NCBI RefSeq assembly: GCF_900167145.1
Contig: NZ_FUWG01000010.1
Location: forward strand, 57,303 to 121,302
From: Treponema porcinum
Lineage (GTDB): Bacteria > Spirochaetota > Spirochaetia > Treponematales > Treponemataceae
Length of the DNA stretch: 64,000 nucleotides
Direction of reading: 5' to 3'
The position numbers and the translations under genes are program-made. Numbering within the stretch: the stretch's first letter is position 1; the number at the start of each line of letters is the position of its first letter. The notes below the pieces were generated by a model. It made no database searches. It was not told where the DNA came from and saw only the letters and a list, made by a program, of their open reading frames with translations. Positions 27,082 through 33,513 of the stretch are shown here, piece after piece.

Positions 27082-27723
27082 AAATGTCCTCCGTGAATCT
27101 TCCGGGATTTTTGCTTTGAGGACTTTTTCGCTGAGCGTTTTTGAAAATTCGGTTTCGTCCGGTTTCTTTTCTACAAGAAATTTGAAAAAAGTCCTGAGCT
27201 TTTCAGCAGGCATTTTATCATACTTAAGTGCATTGCAAAAGACTTTTGTGGTTTTGTCGTCGAGGAAAAGTTTTGTGTCTTCAAGGCAGACGCTTTTGAA
27301 TGTGTAAATCGGAAGTCCCTTGTGGAAAATGTCTTCAAGACAGAGGAAAATTACATAACTTTCGGCAAGGCATTCGTAATCTTCGCCGGCGTGCAGGGAA
27401 GAAATGTCAAGGACGCTCTGGTAATAGCGCGCCCTTAGAGGAAGGTGCTTTTTTCCGATGACCTGCATCTCAATGTCATAGGAACGGTCAGTTTCGTCCT
27501 TTACGAAGACGTCAAGGCGTATGCCTTTTGCAAAAAAGTCTACGTCAAGCGTCTTTTCCGGCTGGGCAAGGCTTATGCTTTCAATCTGAATGTTCAAAAG
27601 CATTTCAAGGAATTCTTTACAGATGTCTAGATTTTCGGACATTACCTTGCAAAATATGAAATTGTTGGAAAGTGAAGCTTCTTCCCATTCCTTAAGAAGC
27701 TCCGGCGGATAGTATTCGTGCAT
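26848..27723 (-). CDS. Rpn-family recombination-promoting nuclease (RpnL-type toxin), copy 1
   Basis: A 291-residue PD-(D/E)XK nuclease of the Rpn/PDDEXK_2 family, formerly called a transposase-like protein. The active-site strands are DVDFFAKGIRLDVFVKDET near residue 55 and YDIEMQVIGKKHLPLRARYY near 80, with the D...ExQ pattern. A helical C-terminal region ends in SVEIISKCTGLSLQQIQEL. Start 27723 has AAGGAG six bases upstream; the longer frame runs into the repeat at 27748. The C-terminal 77 codons form a separate internal frame (26848-27081). In Escherichia coli such genes are reported as anti-phage toxin-antitoxin systems encoded gene-within-gene. Very similar copies lie at 30565 (broken) and 33514. 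Confidence 0.88.
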   Translation of the reverse strand: MHEYYPPELLKEWEEASLSNNFIFCKVMSENLDICKEFLEMLLNIQIESISLAQPEKTLDVDFFAKGIRLDVFVKDETDRSYDIEMQVIGKKHLPLRARYYQSVLDISSLHAGEDYECLAESYVIFLCLEDIFHKGLPIYTFKSVCLEDTKLFLDDKTTKVFCNALKYDKMPAEKLRTFFKFLVEKKPDETEFSKTLSEKVLKAKIPEDSRRTFMTLEQEIKLAAKHAAQEAYEKGYKEAYKEAETEKDLAVKKAAENNARNNARKLKESGVSVEIISKCTGLSLQQIQEL

Positions 27724-27747
27724 ATATTCTCCTTGCAGAAGATGAGG

Positions 27748-27966
27748 AAGTCCGCAATGCGAACTTGTAAAACAAAACCTTGACGCTATTTCAGTCAAAA
27801 TTTTGTTTATACCCTCCCATAAAAAGTCAAGAAGGTTGTTTCAACAATCGATTGACTTTTTATGCCGCTTCGCAATGAAATGAGAAGCGGCAGTTGATAA
27901 GGAAGTTCGCAACGCGAACTTGTAAAACAAAACTTTGACGCCATTTCAGTCAAAGTTTTGTTTATA
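27748..27966 (-). repeat. Structured leader repeat, family A, copy 2 (upstream of rpn copy 1), with a partial second unit
   Basis: Read on the minus strand, this is a full four-hairpin unit: AAAACTTTG/CAAAGTTTT; AAGTTCGC/GCGAACTT; GCCGCTTC/GAAGCGGC; and AAAAAGTCAA/TTGACTTTTT with inner GATTGTT/AACAA(C). It is followed by TATGGGAG and a second copy of hairpins 1 and 2 with altered bases (AAAATTTTG/CAAGGTTTT, G-T pairs kept; AAGTTCGC-att-GCGGACTT). The full unit is almost identical to 41629-41785. The partial unit ends 25 bases before the rpn start. Confidence 0.8.
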
Positions 27967-28263
27967 CGCTCCTGTGTGTTTTGTTCGGGATTTTTCTCCC
28001 TACATATAAATCGAATTTATCTTTCATTTTGGGCAAAAAAGTGCAGGGAAATTTGAAAAAAAATTGAATTTTTTTTGGATTTTTTTACATTCAGTGCGAA
28101 AAATATTTTTGTACGGAAGGAACAGCGGCTTGCAACATATATTTTATTATAGGAATAAAGAATCGATAAGTAAGTTTCCGGGAATATGCAGATTTTCAGG
28201 CGCGCCGCCCCTCCCCTGCACTTACGCAATAACAATTTTCTATGTTAAATGTTACAAAAAAAC
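27967..28263. other. AT-rich intergenic stretch, nothing recognised
   Basis: About 300 bases of low-GC sequence with A and T runs between the leader repeat and the lipoprotein promoter. A short piece (TAAATCGAATTTATC followed by GTGCAGGGAAA) is similar to sequence just upstream of rpn copy 3 (33460-33480). This suggests shared ancestry of the rpn flanks. No convincing gene is present. Confidence 0.5.
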
Positions 28264-28363
28264 TTGATTTAAAGAAATTTTGCTTATATAGTTTTAATAA
28301 ACTAATACGTTGTGTTTCCTGCAGTGCTTTCGGTGAAAGACTAAGGAAAAATTCCAGCAACGT
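28264..28363 (+). promoter_or_regulatory. Promoter and structured 5' leader of the lipoprotein gene at 28382
   Basis: TTGATT (28264-28269), 17 bp, TATAGT (28287-28292). The leader then folds as a three-tier hairpin: ACGTTG (28307-28312)/CAACGT (28358-28363) outside, TTTCCT/AGGAAA within, and CTTTC-ggt-GAAAG at the tip. The ribosome binding site AGAGG follows at 28370. It does not match a riboswitch class I know. Confidence 0.5.
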
Positions 28364-28381
28364 AATTCGAGAGGTATACAA

Positions 28382-29197
28382 ATGAAAATTATGAAAAAAA
28401 TTGCAGCCGTTACAATTGCTGCCGCTGCATTGTTCGCTTTTGCTGGATGTTCAGAAGATGACGATCCGAATGAAATGATTACAGGAAGCAACAAGAAGTA
28501 TGAAATTGACTACACAAACACAACTACAGTGACTAGCCGTGGTTACCATTCAACTGCTTATAAACACGCTGGTGCTGCCGTTCAGCTCGATTTCTTAAAC
28601 GTAAACAGTGACACTAAAGAGGCTGGTGTTATGGGTCTTATCTTTGACCTTGAAGAAAAAGACGGAGTAAAAAGTTTCAATGTAATTGGTGTAAGAACAG
28701 CTGATACTAAAGGGGGGCTCGGTTACTACGTTTCACGCTTTGATAATGTTACAGACATTCAGGCAGAAAACTTCGGAACAGGACTTGCAGAAAATCCTGC
28801 AAAAGAAACTGAATATGTAAAAGCATTTGCTAAAGCACAAGGTGAGAAAGGCACTGATAGTAAAGTAACAGTTTACGCTTATGCAATTGAAGAAAAAGCT
28901 ACTGAAAATGGTACAGATTCAGCAAAAAAGGCCTATAAAAAAGATGAATTTATTTATAAAGTATATCTTATTAACAATAAAGTAGCAAATCTTGATGCAA
29001 ATGGTAAGCTTGTTGATGAAAACAAAAACGAAATTGATTTATCAGATACATCTCCTGTAGCAACAATTGCAACTGGTTATACAAAGCTTACTCAGAATAA
29101 GCTTGCAGTTTATGCAAATGTATATAAAGAAAAAACTCTTAAAGGTACTTGGACATACCGCGGCGACTACAAAGAAGTTGGTGTTGATGAGGACTAA
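28382..29197 (+). CDS. Lipoprotein of unknown function
   Basis: A 271-residue protein with a clear lipoprotein signal (IAAAALFAFAGC, cysteine about residue 22) and an acidic linker (SEDDDPNE). The mature part is polar, rich in K, D, T and N, with alternating beta strands (AAVQLDFLNVN, GVMGLIFDLEEK, KSFNVIGVRTAD). No enzymatic motif is visible. AGAGG eight bases upstream supports this start; a second ATG nine bases later is possible. It sits at the edge of the accessory island, and codon use is more AT-rich than in neighbouring housekeeping genes. Confidence 0.7.
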   Translation: MKIMKKIAAVTIAAAALFAFAGCSEDDDPNEMITGSNKKYEIDYTNTTTVTSRGYHSTAYKHAGAAVQLDFLNVNSDTKEAGVMGLIFDLEEKDGVKSFNVIGVRTADTKGGLGYYVSRFDNVTDIQAENFGTGLAENPAKETEYVKAFAKAQGEKGTDSKVTVYAYAIEEKATENGTDSAKKAYKKDEFIYKVYLINNKVANLDANGKLVDENKNEIDLSDTSPVATIATGYTKLTQNKLAVYANVYKEKTLKGTWTYRGDYKEVGVDED

Positions 29198-29302
29198 TTT
29201 CTGCTAGTCAGATTTTAGAAAGGGGCTGTCTTATTAAAGGCGGTCTCTTTTGTTTTTAAATACATTCACCCCTGCCCGCCCCCACCATTCCGACTGTCCA
29301 CC

Positions 29303-29379
29303 TGTCATTCCGAACTCGTTTCGGAATCCAATTAATAGGTCTTTACAACCGTTAGAGGGATGCTGAAACGAGCATGACA
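29303..29379. repeat. Palindromic intergenic element
   Basis: TGTCAT (29303-29308)/ATGACA (29374-29379) outside and CTCGTTTC (29315-29322)/GAAACGAG (29365-29372) inside, with the phrase CATTCCGAACTCGTTTCGGA. Such hairpins with the CATTCCGAA/GAAACGAG theme occur widely in bacterial intergenic DNA. The surrounding 29198-29546 holds no gene. Confidence 0.5.
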
Positions 29380-29546
29380 ACAGAGCACTACCGTCTGCTG
29401 ACAAAATTACTGTCGCAGGGCATCATTACCACTCCACCTTCCAAACTGCAAAAAAAAATCACAATTTTTTAAACTTTTTTTCTCGTTTTTTTGCCGAAAG
29501 TGACACTTTAACGCATATATATTATGAAGAAAAAATTTTTTCTAAA

Positions 29547-30541
29547 TAGCCTGAATTTCGAGTTTAGTTGAGAATTTACAAAAAAAGCGTAAATCTTTAA
29601 AATTTTAATCACCACAAAAAAAATCCAAAAGAGTTACGCTTATGTATGAACAAATTTACAACTTAACCAGCATGTTTTTCAAGAGCCTTAAAGGCAATTT
29701 GATGTATGAATTTCTTATTTCAAAGTTCAATGGAAAGCGGGGACCTAAAAGACAATTGAGTCTTGAGCAGATTGTCGCGCTGAACATCTACAGATTTCAT
29801 TTTAAAATGGGAGATCTGAAAAATTATCATAAAATGATAAAAGAACTGATGAGTGACAAAGTTCCAAATCTCCCGAATTATGAGAATTTCATGAAGGCAA
29901 CAAATAAATCGACTGTATTCATCCTTGCATTTATGAACTTCCTGATGGAAATGAACAGGAAAAAAGAATTAGAAATACATTACATGGATTCTACACCAAT
30001 AACAGGTCTGCATGAATCATAAAATTTACTCTCACAAAGTAACAAAGGTCATTGCAAGAAGAAGTAAATCTACAAAAGGATGGTGGTACGGATTCAAAAT
30101 GAGCGGAATCTGCAATGAACATGGGGATTTTGAAAACATCATCTTCAGTTATGCAAATATTGCTGACTGTAAAATTGCAGAAAAACTTGCAGAAGTTGTA
30201 AAGGGGACAATATTTGCAGATGCAGGATATTTACAGAAAAAAGATGTTTTAAAACAAATGGAAGAAAAGGGAATCAAATTTGAAGCTGCTCCAAGAAAAA
30301 ATATGAACAGACTTATGAGCCGTTTTGAATGCTATCATATCAAGCACAGAAGCATCATTGAATCAGACTGGGGAACATTGAAAAATAACTTTCAGCTTGA
30401 ATATCATAAGGCAAGAAGTATTATCGGTATGTTCCAGCACTTTTTCTATAGCATTGCAGCTTATATGATTAACCGCAATCTGGACTTTTATCAAAACTTT
30501 TTCAGATTACGGTTAATTTAGAAAACTCGAATTTCGGGCTA
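29547..30541 (+). mobile_element. IS982-family insertion sequence
   Basis: A roughly 995-bp element bounded by 19-bp imperfect inverted repeats, 29547-29565 (TAGCCTGAATTTCGAGTTT) and 30523-30541 (complement TAGCCCGAAATTCGAGTTT, 17 of 19 identical). Length and transposase match IS982. The flanks share AAAT on both sides, a possible short target duplication. It lies between the AT-rich leader and the start of rpn copy 2. The sequence left of the element resembles the upstream flank of rpn copy 3, so the insertion probably landed in the rpn leader. Confidence 0.75.
29642..30521 (+). pseudogene. IS982-family transposase, frameshifted
   Basis: Two overlapping frames: 29642-30022 (126 residues) and 30012-30521 (169 residues). 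Together they give a transposase of about 290 residues, the normal IS982 length. The first holds the N-terminal region and the first catalytic aspartate (EIHYMDSTPITG). The second holds SHKVTKVIARRSKSTKGWWY, the second aspartate (TIFADAGYL) and the glutamate (HRSIIESDWGTLKN). The join needs a +1 shift at GAA TCA TAA. Most likely this is one indel in an otherwise whole gene; a programmed +1 shift at the TCA-TAA stop context is possible but less usual for IS982. Confidence 0.75.
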
Positions 30542-30564
30542 AATATAAATACTGGAGAATAACC

Positions 30565-31424
30565 ATGAAAATTTATGTAGACAAAGAACTTGAAAAACAA
30601 TGGGAAGAAGCCTCGCTTTCGAACAACTTCATCTTCTGCAAGGTAATGTCCGAGAACCTTGACCTCTGCAAGAAATTCCTTGAAATGCTTTTGAATATTA
30701 AAATTGAAAGCATCAGTCTTGCACAGCCTGAAACAACTCTTAATGTCGATTTTTTCGCTAAGGGAATCCGACTCGATGTTTTCGTGAAAGATGACACTGA
30801 TAGAATTTTTGATATTGAAATGCAGGTTATCGGAAAAGATTACCTTCCGCTTCGGGCTCGCTATTATCAAAGTGTGTTGGATGTTTCTTCACTACACGCA
30901 GGGGAGGACTACGAATCCCTCACTGAAAGTTATGTAATCTCGCCTTGATGATATCTTCCACAAGAACCTACCGATTTATACCTTCAAAAGCGTCTGCCTC
31001 GAAGACAGCACCCTTGTACTTGACGACAAAACCACAAAAGTCTTTTGCAATGCCCAAAAGTATGATAAAATGCCAACAGAAAAGTTGAGGACTTTTTTTC
31101 AAATTCCTTGTAGAAAAGAAGCCGGACGAAACCGAATTTTCAAAAACGCTCAGCGAAAAAGTCCTCAAAGCAAAAATCCCTGAAGATTCACGGAGGACTT
31201 TTATGACTTTAGAACAAGAAATAAAACTAGCCGCCAAACACGCCGCTCAAGAGGCTGCTGAGAAAGCTTCTAAAGAAGCTTATGAAAAGGGCTATAAAGA
31301 AGCTGAAAAAGAAAAGGAACTGGCTGTAAAAAATAATGCAAGAAAATTTAAAGAATCTGGGGTTTCGGTGGAGATTATTTCTAAATGTACAGGGCTTTCG
31401 TTAGAGGAGGTTCAAAACCTGTAA
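30565..31424 (+). pseudogene. Rpn-family nuclease gene, copy 2, broken by two frameshifts
   Basis: Homologous along its whole length to copies 1 and 3. The first frame (30565-30948) encodes the nuclease core through residue 127 (ASLSNNFIFCKVMSENLDLC, RLDVFVKDDTDRIFDIEMQV) with a changed N-terminus (MKIYVDKELEKQ). A 5-base deletion after SYVI (near 30937) shifts the frame, and an extra T in a T7 run near 31095 (T6 in copy 3) shifts it again. The last 73 codons (from 31203) remain open. The IS element ends 23 bases before the start. The full-length toxin cannot be made. Confidence 0.85.
31203..31424 (+). CDS. RpnS-type antitoxin frame surviving in broken rpn copy 2 (73 residues)
   Basis: An intact frame with ATG 31203 and GGAGG (31192-31196) six bases upstream, identical in layout to the internal starts of copies 1 and 3. 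The product has the A/K/E helix AQEAAEKASKEAYEKGYKEA and the ending LSLEEVQNL. It is four residues longer than copy 3 and four shorter than copy 1. Because the upstream nuclease frame is broken twice, this would be an antitoxin-like protein without its own toxin. Confidence 0.6.
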   Translation: MTLEQEIKLAAKHAAQEAAEKASKEAYEKGYKEAEKEKELAVKNNARKFKESGVSVEIISKCTGLSLEEVQNL

Positions 31425-31506
31425 AATTATTATAAGTTATCTCTAAAAGATTCAGTTTTTAGAGGTAACTTTGAAAATTCCAAAGAGAAATAAATAGAGT
31501 AGCAGT

Positions 31507-32466
31507 ATGGGATTTTTTAAGAAACAGTACATTTTGACTTCGGCTGTTTTTTTTGCGGTAAGTTCGTTTTTGTGTGCTAAAACTTTGTCATTCAATTTAA
31601 TTCCTTATTTTGCAATTGAAACGAGTGTTATTGAAGAAGCGTATTACTACGAAGATTATTCAAAATACGCTGACGAAATGTGCAGTCTTCTTGAATGGGA
31701 ACAGAAACCGTCTTATATATTCGGGCTTGAAGGCATTTTTAATCTGAATAAATTTATTTTTTCTTTGGATTTTTCCGCAAAACTTCCAGTTCGCTCTGGT
31801 TCAATGATGGATTCGGATTATTGGACGGACGGAATGAAATTCAACTATTCCATAAATGAAAATTATCTTGATAAAGGTTTTTCTGTAAAGACAGGATTTG
31901 CATATAGTTTTGATTTTTCAGTTTTTTCTTTTAAACCCTTAATTCAGTTTTCGTACTCGTTTATTTCATTTAATGCTAAAAATGGTTACGGTTGGTACGG
32001 AGGTTCAGCACATTCTTCAGATGGAAATGTTCATTCTTGGGACAGTCCGTATGCACATTATTACCCTGACGGAAAATATCATCTTGCCGGCGTTGATTAC
32101 GAAAATCAGACTTTCAGTATTTTAACCGGATTCGATTTTTCAAAGGTTTTATTTGAAAAGTGGCGGACAGGAATTGGATTTCTTGTTGCGCCTTTTACTT
32201 ATGTATATGCAAAAGATCATCATCTTGGAAAAAGCAGTAATTTTTATTCGGAAGATTTTATTTATATTTGGTTTAAAAATTTTCAGGTGAATTTAAAAAA
32301 TGATTTTATTATTTCTGAACGGTTTTCTGTAAATTCAGTGCTTGAAGGAAATTTTATTCTGCTTACAAAAGGAAAAAATCATCGCAATGGCGAATTAAAT
32401 CAGCAGCAAGGCGGTTTTTCTTACAAAGGTTTTAAAGCAACTGTGGGATTCTGCGTTTCTTTTTAA
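31507..32466 (+). CDS. Omptin-family outer membrane protease
   Basis: A 319-residue protein with a signal peptide (VFFAVSSFLCA) and beta-barrel alternation to a terminal phenylalanine. It fits omptins (OmpT, Pla): the N-terminal LLEWEQ/GLEGIFNLNKF region, the active-site aspartate pair in GSMMDSDYW (Asp102, Asp104) and the Asp-x-His pair in AKDHHL (Asp237, His239). Omptins cleave peptides at the cell surface, usually next to basic residues, and normally need lipopolysaccharide, which treponemes lack. The gene lies in the accessory island between rpn copies. Confidence 0.78.
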   Translation: MGFFKKQYILTSAVFFAVSSFLCAKTLSFNLIPYFAIETSVIEEAYYYEDYSKYADEMCSLLEWEQKPSYIFGLEGIFNLNKFIFSLDFSAKLPVRSGSMMDSDYWTDGMKFNYSINENYLDKGFSVKTGFAYSFDFSVFSFKPLIQFSYSFISFNAKNGYGWYGGSAHSSDGNVHSWDSPYAHYYPDGKYHLAGVDYENQTFSILTGFDFSKVLFEKWRTGIGFLVAPFTYVYAKDHHLGKSSNFYSEDFIYIWFKNFQVNLKNDFIISERFSVNSVLEGNFILLTKGKNHRNGELNQQQGGFSYKGFKATVGFCVSF

Positions 32467-32471
32467 AAAGA

Positions 32472-32502
32472 AAACCTTGCTTTCGGTTTGAAAACAAGGT
32501 TT
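32472..32502. terminator. Bidirectional terminator
   Basis: AAACCTTG (32472-32479) pairs with CAAGGTTT (32495-32502) between the convergent omptin and small lipoprotein genes. Confidence 0.65.
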
Positions 32503-32535
32503 ACGGTTGAAAATTAAATTTTCAAGTCTTGAATT

Positions 32536-32685
32536 TTATTTTTCCAATCCTGGATTTTCAGACTGGATAACTTCGCCTTCTATAACTGCTGACTGTGCTG
32601 GTACAGTTTCTCTTGTTGTTTTGCAAGACGCAAAAACGACTCCAAGAATCATACATGAAATAAAAACTAAAAATGTTCTTTTCAT
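32536..32685 (-). CDS. Small lipoprotein (49 residues)
   Basis: The frame begins at ATG 32685 with GGAG seven bases upstream. It encodes a basic start (MKRTF), a hydrophobic core (LVFISCMILGVVFASC) with a lipobox cysteine near residue 21, and a short polar tail ending NPGLEK. The mature peptide would be about 29 residues. Similar very small lipoproteins are common in spirochaetes, and the role is unknown. It converges on the omptin gene and shares its terminator. Confidence 0.6.
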   Translation of the reverse strand: MKRTFLVFISCMILGVVFASCKTTRETVPAQSAVIEGEVIQSENPGLEK

Positions 32686-32805
32686 TATAAACTCCACTTG
32701 AATAGGATGCGCTGTCTTATATTTCAGACAACGGTCATGGTCTGTTACAGTCCTGACAAATCAATCATATAATACTATTTTAAAAATAGCAACTTAAAAT
32801 CAGAA

Positions 32806-33015
32806 TCACTCCAAGCACTTCAAGTACCTATCATTAAACAAAGGCAGCTTGACTGTAGTTTCTACTTTGAATTTTCTGTCAGACGATTCTTCTTCAACAT
32901 ATTCATAGTTGAATAATTCAACTTTACTTTGAGTAATAATCCATTCGGGAATTTCTGCTAGGCAGATTTTATAAAAGTGCTGTCCCCTCCCCCACGTAAG
33001 TTTGTCCGAACGCAA
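32806..33015 (-). CDS. Hypothetical protein or gene remnant
   Basis: A 69-residue frame. The part after residue 14 looks protein-like (LAEIPEWIITQSKVELFNYE, then DRKFKVETTVKLPLFNDRYL). The first residues come from a hairpin repeat (TAAGTTTG/CAAACTTG near 33000), and no ribosome binding site is seen. It may be the 3' end of a decayed gene, possibly related to the Fic-like remnant upstream on the same strand. Not recognised. Confidence 0.3.
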   Translation of the reverse strand: MRSDKLTWGRGQHFYKICLAEIPEWIITQSKVELFNYEYVEEESSDRKFKVETTVKLPLFNDRYLKCLE

Positions 33016-33073
33016 ACTTGTCCGCCCCTCCCAACGAGAAATCTCTAAAAAGTCATTTCGATAGCCTATAAAA

Positions 33074-33245
33074 ATTATCCTGAGCGTCCAAAAACATTAT
33101 CCTGAGCGCCCAAAAACATTATCCTGAGCGTCCAAAAACATTATCCTGAGCGCCCAAAAACATTATCCTGAGCGCCCAAAAACATTATCCTGAGCGCCCA
33201 AGAATATTATTCTGAGCGTCCAAAAACATTATCCTGAGCGTCCAA
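33074..33245. repeat. 22-bp minisatellite, eight units
   Basis: Unit ATTATCCTGAGCGYCCAAAA plus two bases, repeated head to tail eight times with no spacers. Units alternate irregularly between GCGTCC and GCGCCC; unit 6 and unit 7 carry one to two further changes and the last is truncated. Each minus-strand unit contains the frame GRSG-stop, and the first one met from the minus side closes the Fic-like remnant. Confidence 0.9.
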
Positions 33246-33441
33246 TATATTCAATTTTAGTGTAAGGATATCTGAAAAGATTATTCAAAAGTTCATGATT
33301 ACACTTTGCTTCAAACAAAGGTCTAAGGGGTTGTCCCCCCCCCCTTAATGTAGCTAAGTTTCTGTTTATAATCATCCATCGGCTTCTTAACTTCCTGTAC
33401 CAGAATTACATTTTTTAACTTTTTTTCTCGTTTTTTTTTGC
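33229..33441 (-). pseudogene. Fic-like gene remnant interrupted by a G10 tract
   Basis: On the minus strand an open stretch reads VILVQEVKKPMDDYKQKLSY up to a run of ten G (plus-strand C10 at 33335-33344). Removing one G restores a frame reading RPLFEAKCNHELLNNLFRYP then YTKIEYIGRSG-stop. The pattern -QEVK-TMDDYK followed by -LLNNLFR-PYTKIEY resembles the C-terminal helical region of Fic/DOC-family proteins (from memory). There is no start codon or Fic HPFxxGNG core upstream, so this is a fragment. The G tract is of the kind that varies by slippage. Confidence 0.4.
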
Positions 33442-33513
33442 AGAAAATTCAAAAAAAATTCGATTTATCATGCAGGGAAACAATTTCCTTATTCACTTTT
33501 TATGGGAGTATGT

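Noticed and set aside
33074..33245. Regular short repeats that might be a CRISPR array
   Set aside because: The 22-bp units abut with no unique spacers and there are no cas genes nearby; it is a minisatellite.
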